This document shows positions 45,370 to 53,556 of a stretch of 64,000 nt of DNA, piece by piece. A program made the position numbers and the translations under genes. Under the pieces are notes generated by a model. That model was not told the origin of the DNA. It did no database searches and saw only the letters and a program-made list of their open reading frames with translations. Source of the DNA: Desulfofundulus thermobenzoicus (lineage in GTDB: Bacteria; Bacillota; Desulfotomaculia; Desulfotomaculales; Desulfovirgulaceae); assembly GCF_009428905.1 (NCBI RefSeq), contig NZ_WHYR01000005.1, positions 44,203 through 108,202 on the forward strand. Reading direction: 5' to 3'. Within the stretch, counting starts at the first letter, position 1, and each line of letters opens with the position of its first letter.

Positions 45370-45825
45370 ATGTTCGACCAGGAAAAATTCCAGCGCTGGA
45401 GCAAAATGGCCCGTAAATTCCACGGACAGGATTTCTGGTCCAGCATTTTTAATAATTCGCAGGCCAAGGAAATGATGAACAGTTTTTCCGAATTGCTGGG
45501 CGAGGAAAAGTCTTTTCCCCGGGTGGACGTGTATCAGACTTCCCATGAATTTTATGTCCTGATGGAACTGCCGGGAGTGCGTAAAGAGGACGTGCTGCTC
45601 CAGGTGGTAGGGGACCGCCTGGAGATAAAGGGCACCGTACACAACCCCTATCATGGCTATCAGGTCCATTTTAAGGAAAGATTTACCGGCACTTTCCAGC
45701 GAACCGTTCAATTGCCAGATTATGTGGACCATAATCAGTATTCGGCCAAATTTGTCAACGGATTGCTGGAGATACGCCTGCCCCGGGCAGGTGAGACACC
45801 GGCCAAAACCCTGAATATTGATTGA
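45370..45825 (+). CDS. Small heat-shock protein (Hsp20/alpha-crystallin)
   Basis: ATP-independent chaperone that holds unfolding proteins. The alpha-crystallin domain spans about residues 50-140 (PRVDVYQTSHEFYVLMELPG, then the strand NGLLEIRLPR), with a short C-terminal tail lacking a clear IxI motif. ATG 45370 (151 residues) has GAGGAGG upstream; the frame opens at 45352. Followed after 15 bases by the next gene. Confidence 0.93.
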   Translation: MFDQEKFQRWSKMARKFHGQDFWSSIFNNSQAKEMMNSFSELLGEEKSFPRVDVYQTSHEFYVLMELPGVRKEDVLLQVVGDRLEIKGTVHNPYHGYQVHFKERFTGTFQRTVQLPDYVDHNQYSAKFVNGLLEIRLPRAGETPAKTLNID

Positions 45826-45840
45826 AAAGGCGGAAGGGCC

Positions 45841-46332
45841 ATGTTCGGGTTTTTCTCCTGGCGGCAAAGGAAAAGCAAACTGGATGAATTGATCCGGCAG
45901 GTTGCGGATCTGGAACGGGAAATCCAGTCTTTAAAGGAGTGCTGCCGGGAACTGGCCCGGGCCTCCTACTCTCCGGTGGTGGTGGAAAAGCTGTGTGTGG
46001 AGCGGGTGTGTGTGGACCGGCTGGATTTCACCAATAACCTGGGCGCCCTGGGGATCAGGGAATTGAGCGGCAACCTGAACATCGGCGCCAACTACGGCAT
46101 TTCCCGGAAAGAAGGGAAACCCCAACCGCCCCCGGGCACCGGACCGGAATCCCGGCGGCACCAGGAAGGGGAACCATCGTCCCGGCAACAAGCAAAAGGG
46201 CAGGCACCCTTATCGTCTCCCAATCCGCCACCGATGCAATCTACCGGATGCAAAGGTCGCGGACAATCTGATTCTGAAGGCTCATCACAGAGAAAGCAAA
46301 AAGCGATGAAGATATCCTTTGAACGAAAATGA
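45841..46332 (+). CDS. GerPC-like protein
   Basis: 163 residues. An N-terminal coiled coil (SKLDELIRQVADLEREIQSL) leads to a repeated beta pattern VVVEKLCVERVCVDRLDFTN and ELSGNLNIGANYG, recalling the GerPC family of spore germination/coat proteins. The rest is a long proline/serine/glutamine-rich, probably disordered tail. GGAAGGG precedes ATG 45841. The family link rests on the central motif only. Confidence 0.5.
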   Translation: MFGFFSWRQRKSKLDELIRQVADLEREIQSLKECCRELARASYSPVVVEKLCVERVCVDRLDFTNNLGALGIRELSGNLNIGANYGISRKEGKPQPPPGTGPESRRHQEGEPSSRQQAKGQAPLSSPNPPPMQSTGCKGRGQSDSEGSSQRKQKAMKISFERK

Positions 46333-46544
46333 CCGATCCACAAATATGGGTCGCTTGTGACAAGCCCATACCGGTAGTAATGTATGCGAAACCCGCTCCG
46401 GTGCCCATTATCCAGGATAAACAACCCGGTGCCGGGAAAAGTCAGGCCAGCTTCCGGGTTTTAATCTACCCATGCTGCCTCTATTGGGCCGGACCTTTTC
46501 CGAAAATTGTGTCATCCATGCTTATGATTACTGACCACCGGCGA

Positions 46545-47540
46545 TTAATAACCACTTTTGGTCCAGTCCGGTGACAGGTAACGGCATTCCCGGGGAGATT
46601 TGTCCGGGCGCAATCCCCGGTAACTGGGATGCCGCAGGATGCCATCGGCAGTCAGGGTAAGATACTCCACGGCACAGACCAGCACCGGCTCCACCCCCAT
46701 GGTCCGTCCGGCCTCCACCGGCGGCAGGGCCAGGGGCGGACGCGGGATATGCAGGCCGGGTAATAACCGGAGCAGGTTCTCCTCTTCTTCCCGGTTAAAT
46801 CCCGTGCCCACTTTGCCCTGGTAAACCAGCTCCCCGTCACGGTAGCCGCCCAGCACCAGGGCGCCCAGGCGCCGCCGCCCCTTCCCCGGCTGATAGCCGC
46901 AGATCACCAGCTCCGCTTCTTTTGTATGGCGGAACTTGCACCAGTAACGGGAACGCTGGCCGGGCAGATAAGGGCTGTCCAGATGTTTGGCCATGGCCCC
47001 TTCCAGACCCCGGGCGGCACAGGCGGCGGCAAAGGCTATGCCCTCCTGAATAATAAAGTCCGAGATAAGCACATGCCCCCCCGGTTTCAACATTTCCCCC
47101 AGGATTTCCTTCCGCCGGTGCAGTGGTTCATGTAACAGGGACCGGCCGCCGGCATAAAGAACATCAAAGGCCATAAAAATGGCCGGGTAACGGCGGGCCA
47201 TGCCCCGGATCTTCACCGGATCCTCCAGCCGCCCCCGGGACTGGAGGGCGGCAAAGGAAGGGCATCCGTCCTGAAAGATCACTATCTCCCCGTCAATAAT
47301 GGCCGGCCGGTTATTGACGCCGCTGTGCAGTCCACCCAGTTCCGGAAAGGTGGCGGTAAAGTCTTTGAGGTTGCGGGAGCGCAATACCGTACCCCCGTCC
47401 AGGTAGGCCAGGGCACGGTAGCCGTCCCATTTCACCTCGTAAAGAAACCGGGTGCTGTCGAACGGCCGGCTGGAAACAGCCAGCATGGGCCTCAAAAGGG
47501 GTAACGGGGATCCCGCCTGCAAAAAAGACCCTCCATCCAT
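46545..47540 (-). CDS. ligD: LigD-type ATP-dependent DNA ligase domain
   Basis: Seals breaks in non-homologous end joining. The nucleotidyltransferase motif I is EVKWDGYRALAY (Lys-x-Asp-Gly); motif IV DGEIVIF, EGAMAKHLDSPY and KFRHTKEAELVICGY follow, then an OB-fold C-domain. 331 residues. It starts five bases after the ku stop, so the two are translated together. The polymerase domain is a separate gene 3.5 kb away. Confidence 0.93.
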   Translation of the reverse strand: MDGGSFLQAGSPLPLLRPMLAVSSRPFDSTRFLYEVKWDGYRALAYLDGGTVLRSRNLKDFTATFPELGGLHSGVNNRPAIIDGEIVIFQDGCPSFAALQSRGRLEDPVKIRGMARRYPAIFMAFDVLYAGGRSLLHEPLHRRKEILGEMLKPGGHVLISDFIIQEGIAFAAACAARGLEGAMAKHLDSPYLPGQRSRYWCKFRHTKEAELVICGYQPGKGRRRLGALVLGGYRDGELVYQGKVGTGFNREEEENLLRLLPGLHIPRPPLALPPVEAGRTMGVEPVLVCAVEYLTLTADGILRHPSYRGLRPDKSPRECRYLSPDWTKSGY

Positions 47541-47545
47541 ACTTC

Positions 47546-48418
47546 CTAACTCACCGCCTTTTTCCGCCCCCGCCGGCGGGGGGTGTTCGCCCCTTTTTCT
47601 ACGGCTTCCCCGTCACCACCGGCCGCTTCCCGTCCCCGTTCCTGCTGTGCCTTTTCAATACTGGCCCTTAAAGCCTCCATCAGGTCCACCACCCTGGCTG
47701 CCTGCGGCCTGGCGGGCCCGGTCACCTGTTCACCGGCCACCCGGGCCTGGATCAATTCCATCAGTGCCTGTCTATATTCATCGGTGTATTTCTCCGGATT
47801 AAATGACGCCGAAAGACTGTTGATTAGATCTATGGCCATTTGCAGTTCCTTTTCCTGCACATCCACCCGGTAACGGGCTTCCTCAATGGCCCCGGCATCC
47901 CGCACCTCGTCGGGGTAAAACATGGTGCTCATGGTCAGCACCCCCCGGGTCGCCCGCAAAACGGCCAGGCCGGACTTGCTGCGGATGGTCACCCTGGCCA
48001 CGGCCACCTTATTCGTTTCTTCCATGGCCCGTCTTAAAAGCTCGTAAACCTTTTCCCCGCCGTCACCCGGCGCCAGGTAATAAGCCTTATCGTAGTAAAT
48101 GGGATCTATTTCCGCCAGGTTGACAAAATCCAGAATTTCAATATTGTGCCCCTGACCCGGGGACAGGGCGGCCATGTCCTCATCCCGCAAAACCACATAA
48201 CGCCCCTTTTCATATTCATATCCCCGCACCAGTTCCTCCAGGGGCACCTCTTTTTCACAGTAGGGACAGTAACGCCGGTACTGAATGGGATTCCTGCACT
48301 TTTCATGCAGGTAATTAAACCGCACGTCCTTTCTTTCCGTAGCAGCATACATTTTCACCGGCACGAAAACCAGTCCGAAGCTGACCGCCCCTTTCCAGAT
48401 GGGACGCAACAAGGTCAC
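47546..48418 (-). CDS. ku: Ku homodimeric end-binding protein
   Basis: Binds double-strand breaks and recruits LigD. The N-terminus MTLLRPIWKGAVSFGLVFVP is diagnostic, followed by a ring-forming core with a zinc-like C-x2-C pair (YCPYCEKEVPLEELVRG) and LNPxx-type SASFNPEKYTDEYRQAL. The basic tail ends PRRRGRKKAVS. 290 residues. End joining matters for spores, which hold one chromosome copy and must repair breaks on germination. Confidence 0.95.
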   Translation of the reverse strand: MTLLRPIWKGAVSFGLVFVPVKMYAATERKDVRFNYLHEKCRNPIQYRRYCPYCEKEVPLEELVRGYEYEKGRYVVLRDEDMAALSPGQGHNIEILDFVNLAEIDPIYYDKAYYLAPGDGGEKVYELLRRAMEETNKVAVARVTIRSKSGLAVLRATRGVLTMSTMFYPDEVRDAGAIEEARYRVDVQEKELQMAIDLINSLSASFNPEKYTDEYRQALMELIQARVAGEQVTGPARPQAARVVDLMEALRASIEKAQQERGREAAGGDGEAVEKGANTPRRRGRKKAVS

Positions 48419-48792
48419 CCCCTAACGGCAGCGGTGGAATGGCGGGTTGTCCGGACGGAACGTTTTTTGCGCACCCTTCTTCCCGGCCGGCCATTGCTGG
48501 AAGCATTTTCAGACGGACCACCCATTTGTTCCCGACCGCCAGCCGGCATCATGCCTGCGGTGGCACCGGTTTTATTACCGGCTTGCTGCCCCCCGCCCCC
48601 GGACCCTGGCCACCATCGTTTTCCGTCATCAGTTCAAAGGGCTGGCCCTGGGGTGGCTGGAAGGTTATGATCCGGGGAAATTTCTCCCCAAAAGACAAAG
48701 CCACCCCTCCGCTGCCATAAAGTCCTCACAGCTAGGATGGCCTTAAAGCAAGTAAAATATGAAATTAAGTTGGTTTTGACGCCCGCCCCGAC
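48419..48792. other. 374-base gap without a recognisable gene
   Basis: Several short frames exist on the plus strand (48439-48720, 48447-48746) but they lack a ribosome-binding site, overlap each other and look like nothing known. I see no repeat or RNA either. Confidence 0.4.
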
Positions 48793-49833
48793 TTAAACTA
48801 AGTAAAAGGCCACAGCCATTATGATAAAGGTAAAAAGTAAGAGCAGTCCCTCCAGATAATTGGTGTCCCCGTCCCTGATCACATAATTAACCATCAATAC
48901 CGCCAGAATGATGGCTGTCAGCTCCAGGGGGTCGAAGATCAGGTTCATGGGCCGCCCGAAAAGATAGCTGATCAGCACCAAAAGGGGGGTAACCAGCAGG
49001 GCAATCTGGGTACTGCTGCCAATGGCTATCTCCAGGCTCAGGTCCATGCGCTGCTTTAACGCCATGAGCACTGCCGTACTGTGTTCAGCGGCATTACCAA
49101 TAATGGGGATCAGGATCACTCCGATAAAGGCTTCGCTGACACCCAGGGACTGGACCACCGGCCGCAGGGAAACCACCAGAAAGTCACTCATCAAAGCCAC
49201 CAGCACCACCGACCCCAGGAGCACTCCCAGGGACAGGGACAGTCTCCACTCGGCCTTTTCCAAAAGGCTGTGGGAGGTGTGAAACAGGTGTTTGTGGGTG
49301 TGAAAGGAAAAATAGAGGCTGATCAGATAGGCCGCCAGCAGGATGAGGGCGGCCACCAGGGAAAGGGTCTGGGACTCATCGGCACTCAGCCCCCCGGCGT
49401 GGGAAAAGACGGCCGGGATCACCAGGGAGGTTATAACCATAAACAACAGAGAAGTATTCAGCTGGGCCACACAGGAATTAAAGTTTAAAGTTTTATGTTT
49501 TAAACCTCCCAGAAAGGCCGAAAAACCCAGCACCAGCAGGATATTGCCCAGAATGCTGCCGGCCAGGCTGGCCTTCACCACCGAAAAGAACCCCTCCCTT
49601 AAGGCGAAAATGGTGATGATCAGCTCCGTGGCATTGCCAAAGGTGGCGTTTAAAAAACCGCCCACCCGGGGACCGGCATGAATGGCCAGCTCTTCGGTGC
49701 TCTTGCCCATCAACCCGGCCAGGGGAATGATGGCCAGGGAGGAAAAAAGAAACACCAGCACCGGGCTGCCGTGGATGAACTCGAAATACACGGCCAGGGG
49801 AACGGCCAGCAAAAGGATATAGAGAAAATTCAT
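48793..49833 (-). CDS. cax: Calcium/proton exchanger (CAX family)
   Basis: Antiporter that exports Ca2+ using the proton gradient. Two alpha repeats are clear: FLNATFGNATELIITIFAL near residue 60 and IPIIGNAAEHSTAVLMAL near 240, each with its acidic residue. About eleven membrane helices; 346 residues, with an acidic-poor central loop rich in histidine (FHTHKHLFHTSH) that could sense metal or pH. Confidence 0.95.
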   Translation of the reverse strand: MNFLYILLLAVPLAVYFEFIHGSPVLVFLFSSLAIIPLAGLMGKSTEELAIHAGPRVGGFLNATFGNATELIITIFALREGFFSVVKASLAGSILGNILLVLGFSAFLGGLKHKTLNFNSCVAQLNTSLLFMVITSLVIPAVFSHAGGLSADESQTLSLVAALILLAAYLISLYFSFHTHKHLFHTSHSLLEKAEWRLSLSLGVLLGSVVLVALMSDFLVVSLRPVVQSLGVSEAFIGVILIPIIGNAAEHSTAVLMALKQRMDLSLEIAIGSSTQIALLVTPLLVLISYLFGRPMNLIFDPLELTAIILAVLMVNYVIRDGDTNYLEGLLLLFTFIIMAVAFYLV

Positions 49834-49957
49834 GGGTTTCCTTCACCCCAAAAAAAATACCCGGTAATATTTTTTCACATCACCTGCCGGGCGGTCAAGG
49901 GATAGTTTTCCATTTTTACGGTAACAGCTAACCCAAATGTCAGGCGATTTTTTCTTT

Positions 49958-51445
49958 TTACAAAAACTTCTTGCTGCCCTTTTCCCCGTTGTAGGAGAAT
50001 AGCACCTTTTTGTTGTCTACGACCGTTTCCAGATGCACCGGCCTTCCCCACAGGCGGTAGACATGGGGCAGTGTCCTCTCCAGATAAAATACATCCAGCT
50101 CCATACCTTCGTAAAAATGTTTTAAATACAGCTCCCCCCGCTTGCTGAAATCCCCGTCCTCCACCATAATGCAGGGAAAACCGCCATTGGTCAGGCTGGA
50201 AACTATGCCGTCCCGCACTTTTTCCCATTCTTTATCGGTTATTTTCCAGTCGTAACCGGTTTTTTTATACAGGTACAGGTCCATTTCCTCGATCAGTTCC
50301 CTGGTCAGGTAATTGCGCAGGAAGGAAATATCGTTTTCCAGCTCCCGCACCTCGAAGATCTTCTGCCTGCCTTCACCCCCGTGGCGGCCGTATTTTTCCC
50401 TTTCCTCCCCGGCGGGCTCATTCCACCGCTTTTCAATGTCTTCAAAGATTTTCAAACCCAGGTGATAGGGGTTCAGGCGCATCCGGGAGGGCATTATTAC
50501 CCCGGCATGCATTTTGGCGAATTCCAGTGCCTCCGCCTCGGTGAGATCCATTTCCCGTATGATGCGCAGGTGCCAGTAGGTAGCCCAGCCCTCATTCATG
50601 ATCTTGGTTTCCAGCTGGGGCCAGAAGTAAAGCATCTCCTGGCGGATCACCGAAATGATGTCCCGCTGCCAGTCATCCAGATCCCGGGCATGTTCCATGA
50701 TAAAGAGCAGCAGGTCCTTTTCCGGCTCCGGGGGAAATTTTTTGGGCTTTTCACAGTGCCCGCCACATTTGGGCCGGTCCAGTTCCCACAGGTCGTCATA
50801 GGGGGTTTCTTTACGGGTATGTTTCCCGCATCCCTTTTCAGGCCCACAGGTGCAGGCCATTTCCTCCTTCCCCTGTTTCTTTCTTTCCCGCCCGGCCTTA
50901 ATGAAGTGGTGGGGGTCCACATGTTCCTGGATGGAAATGACCGCATCCAGAAAGGCTTCCACCTTGTCCCGCCCGTATCGCAGTTCGTAGCCCCGGAAAC
51001 GTTCGGCGGCACTGGCCATGGACTCCACCATATGGCGGGGGGTATGGCTGAAGTGAACATTATTTTTAAAAAAATCGCAGTGGGCCAGCACATGGGCAAC
51101 CACCATCTTGTTCTGGACCAGGGAGTTGCCCTCCAGGAGAAAGGCATAGCAGGGATCGGAATTGATCACCATTTCATAGATGCGGCTCAGGTTGTAATCA
51201 TACTGGGTCTTCATCTTGTGATAGGCTTTGCCGAAAGTCCAGTGGGAGAAACGGGTGGGCATACCATAGGCGCCGAAAGTATAAATGATGTCCGCGGGGC
51301 AGATCTCAAAATACATGTCGTAAAAGTCCAGACCGAATTCCCTGGCCTTTCCGGTAATCTTTTCCACAGCCTCCTCCAGCAGGCGCAGTTCGTCTTTGGT
51401 CAAGGCAAACACCCCCATATTTTCTAAAGCAAGCCGGTAAACCAT
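49958..51445 (-). CDS. spoVR: SpoVR-family protein with a Cys/His-rich insert
   Basis: SpoVR is needed for normal cortex formation in Bacillus; its biochemistry is unknown. The N-terminus has [24 protein letters not shown] and [25 protein letters not shown] lies in the middle. Unusually, residues 198-231 hold five cysteines and two histidines in two blocks, [13 protein letters not shown] and KCGGHCEK, which look like a metal site. 495 residues. It usually sits with prkA and yhbH; here these are 4.6 kb away beyond the feo genes. Confidence 0.95.
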   Translation of the reverse strand: MVYRLALENMGVFALTKDELRLLEEAVEKITGKAREFGLDFYDMYFEICPADIIYTFGAYGMPTRFSHWTFGKAYHKMKTQYDYNLSRIYEMVINSDPCYAFLLEGNSLVQNKMVVAHVLAHCDFFKNNVHFSHTPRHMVESMASAAERFRGYELRYGRDKVEAFLDAVISIQEHVDPHHFIKAGRERKKQGKEEMACTCGPEKGCGKHTRKETPYDDLWELDRPKCGGHCEKPKKFPPEPEKDLLLFIMEHARDLDDWQRDIISVIRQEMLYFWPQLETKIMNEGWATYWHLRIIREMDLTEAEALEFAKMHAGVIMPSRMRLNPYHLGLKIFEDIEKRWNEPAGEEREKYGRHGGEGRQKIFEVRELENDISFLRNYLTRELIEEMDLYLYKKTGYDWKITDKEWEKVRDGIVSSLTNGGFPCIMVEDGDFSKRGELYLKHFYEGMELDVFYLERTLPHVYRLWGRPVHLETVVDNKKVLFSYNGEKGSKKFL

Positions 51446-51622
51446 TGAAAAGAACCATTCCTTTTGAGAACGACCGCCCTTCTATAGATTTATGTACCAT
51501 GAGGGAGGGTGTTGTCTTTTTCACCAGTCACAATTCAAAATCTCTACTACCGGAGTACCCCCGAAATCATATTCGCCCCTTGCCAGGGCATTATTTTTTT
51601 GTTAAAATCCAGTTAGAGAACA

Positions 51623-51640
51623 TTGTATACAAGTATACAA
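51623..51640 (+). promoter_or_regulatory. Perfect palindrome TTGTATAC-AA-GTATACAA
   Basis: An 8-2-8 inverted repeat 20 bases before a 42-codon ORF. Its shape matches operators of GntR-type repressors. It also contains -10-like TATACA sequences. Confidence 0.5.
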
Positions 51641-51660
51641 GATGCGGGGGTTGGATAGTT

Positions 51661-51789
51661 ATGCCCTACCTGGTTACCTGGATTGAAGGCGAAGAGGTAG
51701 TTTACCGTTTCGTGGACGAAAGGGAACTGGCAAAGATCTGGGAAACGGAAAAGAACTTTATTGTAACCAAACTGGACGCTGCTGCTTAA
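51661..51789 (+). CDS. Small protein of 42 residues
   Basis: ATG 51661 follows GGGGGTTGG at good spacing. The peptide starts MPYLVTWIEGEEVVYRFVD and continues ERELAKIWETEKNFIVTKL; it is compact, acidic and looks like a real small fold. It has its own upstream palindrome and downstream terminator, so it is probably a single-gene unit. No family is recognised. Confidence 0.6.
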   Translation: MPYLVTWIEGEEVVYRFVDERELAKIWETEKNFIVTKLDAAA

Positions 51790-51824
51790 AATCACATTCC
51801 ATAAACGGCACCGGATAACCCATG

Positions 51825-51851
51825 GGGAACGCACCAGGCGTTCCCTTTTTA
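51825..51851 (+). terminator. Rho-independent terminator
   Basis: GGGAACGC pairs with GCGTTCCC over a five-base loop, followed by TTTTTATTT. Confidence 0.88.
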
Positions 51852-51992
51852 TTTCCACGACCATCAAAAAGAAGGGCGTACCCCGACATCCCGGTTTCGC
51901 ATTGGCTTTTTTTCATCCTCATATAAACGTCACCAAAATTCTCGCCAGCCCGTATTATATAAACGTCGGAATACCGGAACACCGCCAGACAG

Positions 51993-52028
51993 TTAGTTTT
52001 GACTAACTTTGTTAGCGGCTGCTAATCT
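51993..52028 (+). promoter_or_regulatory. feoA promoter with DtxR-type operator
   Basis: TTGACT (51999-52004) and TAATCT (52023-52028), 18 bases apart. TTAGTTTTGACTAA (51993-52006) is an inverted repeat of the DtxR/IdeR/MntR kind and a further TTAG half-site follows at 52012. It overlaps the -35, so iron (or manganese) repression by the regulator at 55181 is likely. Confidence 0.65.
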
Positions 52029-52120
52029 TTCGCAGGCTGTTTTCCGGGAGTGTCTACGGGAACGTCTGTTCTCTGGATTAACAATCCGACCGACGACTTT
52101 TTTTGGGGGGGAGTCCGTCC

Positions 52121-52360
52121 ATGAAGGAGAAAATGCCCTTATCCGAACTGCCCGTGGGGCTGTGGGGACGGGTGGTTTCCCTGCAAAAAGGGGATGTGTC
52201 CGGATACCGCCTGCTGGATCTGGGCCTGGTTCCCGGAACGGCAGTACAGGCCGTTCACCGCAGTCCGGTGGGCGACCCCACGGCCTATCACATCCGGGGG
52301 GCACTCATCGCCCTGCGCCGGGAGGAAGCGGGCCGGGTACTGGTAAAACCCCTGGCTTAA
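52121..52360 (+). CDS. feoA: FeoA domain protein
   Basis: Small SH3-like partner of the FeoB ferrous-iron transporter. 79 residues with MPLSELPVGLWGRVVSL, LLDLGLVPGTAVQAVHR and a terminal VLVKPL, as in FeoA. ATG 52121 follows a run GGGGGGGAG. A 264-base repeat element separates it from feoB, so the two may be only partly cotranscribed. Confidence 0.9.
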   Translation: MKEKMPLSELPVGLWGRVVSLQKGDVSGYRLLDLGLVPGTAVQAVHRSPVGDPTAYHIRGALIALRREEAGRVLVKPLA

Positions 52361-52387
52361 AAAATAATAGTCATCGTAAGTTTTCAC

Positions 52388-52690
52388 TGAAACCGGTGGT
52401 TATTACAAAGGCACGGCGTTGTCCTTAAGCGATAAGACATTGCGAAGCGCAGGTAACAGCACCCGGCGAGCTGAGGTTGCCGGCTCGGCTCCCGAGGACG
52501 CCAACGAAAATCGTCTTTAGAAACGAGACAGAATCACATCGGGAAAAAACGGCAGGAAAGCATGATAACAGTAACGATGGCAATCCGAAAGACGAGCCAG
52601 AGCCAGCCACATTGCTTCGCTGTGGTGCGCATCTTACGCGAAAGCCAAGGAGTGAGCGGGACAACGCCGTGCCTGCACCGGTTTTACTGA
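52388..52690. repeat. Copy C (complete) of the dispersed palindromic repeat
   Basis: Outer arms AAACCGGTG (52390) and CACCGGTTT (52675) and inner perfect arms GGCACGGCGTTGTCC (52410-52424) and GGACAACGCCGTGCC (52659-52673) enclose about 235 bases with no convincing ORF. Copies A and B share the arms and next ~30 bases but not the centre. No transposase gene is present; it looks like a MITE-type or other non-autonomous element inserted between feoA and feoB. Confidence 0.75.
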
Positions 52691-52809
52691 ATAGTTACTA
52701 TTCATCAAACCATTCATATAAACGACAGAGCATGGCATTTTCAGGACGGAACGGACACCCGGCACCGGCCCTAAAAATATTTTGATACTTTTCCCGTGAG
52801 GTGTTTTTC

Positions 52810-53556
52810 ATGTCTTTACCGGATGATCTGCGTTCCCGGTTCAATGTCCCGGTCAATCCCGGCACGGCCATTATAGCCCTGGCCGGCAACCCCAATACGG
52901 GCAAGAGTACCCTTTTCAACGCCCTTACCGGCTTGAAACAGCATACGGGCAACTGGCCGGGGAAAACGGTACTCCAGGCCCGGGGATCATTCCATTACGC
53001 CGGCAAAGAGTATGTTCTGGTGGATCTGCCGGGAACATACTCCCTGCTGGCCAATTCCCCCGAAGAACGGGTGGCCCGGGACTTTTTGTGTTTTGCCCGT
53101 CCCGACGCCACGGTGGTGGTTGTGGATGCCACCTGCCTGGAAAGGAACCTGAACCTGGTACTGCAGGTTCTGGAAATTACCGGCCGGGTAATTGTCTGCG
53201 CAAACATGATGGATGAGGCCCGCCGGAAGAAGATTTATATCGACCTGGACGCCCTCCGGGAGGAACTGGGCGTGCCGGTGGTGGCCACGGAAGCCCGCAA
53301 TGGGACCGGCCTGACGGCTCTAAAGGAGATGATCCATGCCCTGGTGGGCGGCCGCATAAGCACCAGTCCGCGCCGCTTGACCTATGATCCCGCAATCGAA
53401 GCGGCGGTGGCCGGACTGGAAGAGAAACTGCCGGCAGCAATCAGGGAGCAGATTAGCGGCCGCTGGGTGGCTTTGCGGGTTCTCGACCAGGACCGGTTTA
53501 TTATGGAAAGAATAAGGGCCTTTTATCACCTGCCGGAGTGGGGGTGTTTTTCGTGA
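52810..53556 (+). CDS. feoB: FeoB N-terminal G-protein domain (separate gene)
   Basis: The cytosolic GTPase part of the ferrous-iron transporter. G1 GNPNTGKSTLFNAL, G2/G3 DLPGTYSLLA and G4 NMMD are clear, followed by the helical GDI-like domain to residue 248. ATG 52810 has GAGGTG upstream. The frame ends TGA at 53554, and the membrane part begins at the overlapping GTG, so FeoB is encoded as two translationally coupled proteins. Gene fission rather than a sequencing error is favoured by that GTGA overlap and the second gene's own ribosome-binding site. Confidence 0.92.
   Translation: MSLPDDLRSRFNVPVNPGTAIIALAGNPNTGKSTLFNALTGLKQHTGNWPGKTVLQARGSFHYAGKEYVLVDLPGTYSLLANSPEERVARDFLCFARPDATVVVVDATCLERNLNLVLQVLEITGRVIVCANMMDEARRKKIYIDLDALREELGVPVVATEARNGTGLTALKEMIHALVGGRISTSPRRLTYDPAIEAAVAGLEEKLPAAIREQISGRWVALRVLDQDRFIMERIRAFYHLPEWGCFS

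Noticed and set aside
48439..48746. Plus-strand ORFs downstream of cax and upstream of ku
   Set aside because: They overlap in different frames, have no ribosome-binding site and no recognisable protein features.
53538..53556. feoB frameshift pseudogene
   Set aside because: The two parts meet at a GTGA stop/start overlap with an internal ribosome-binding site and both are complete in conserved motifs, so fission is more likely.
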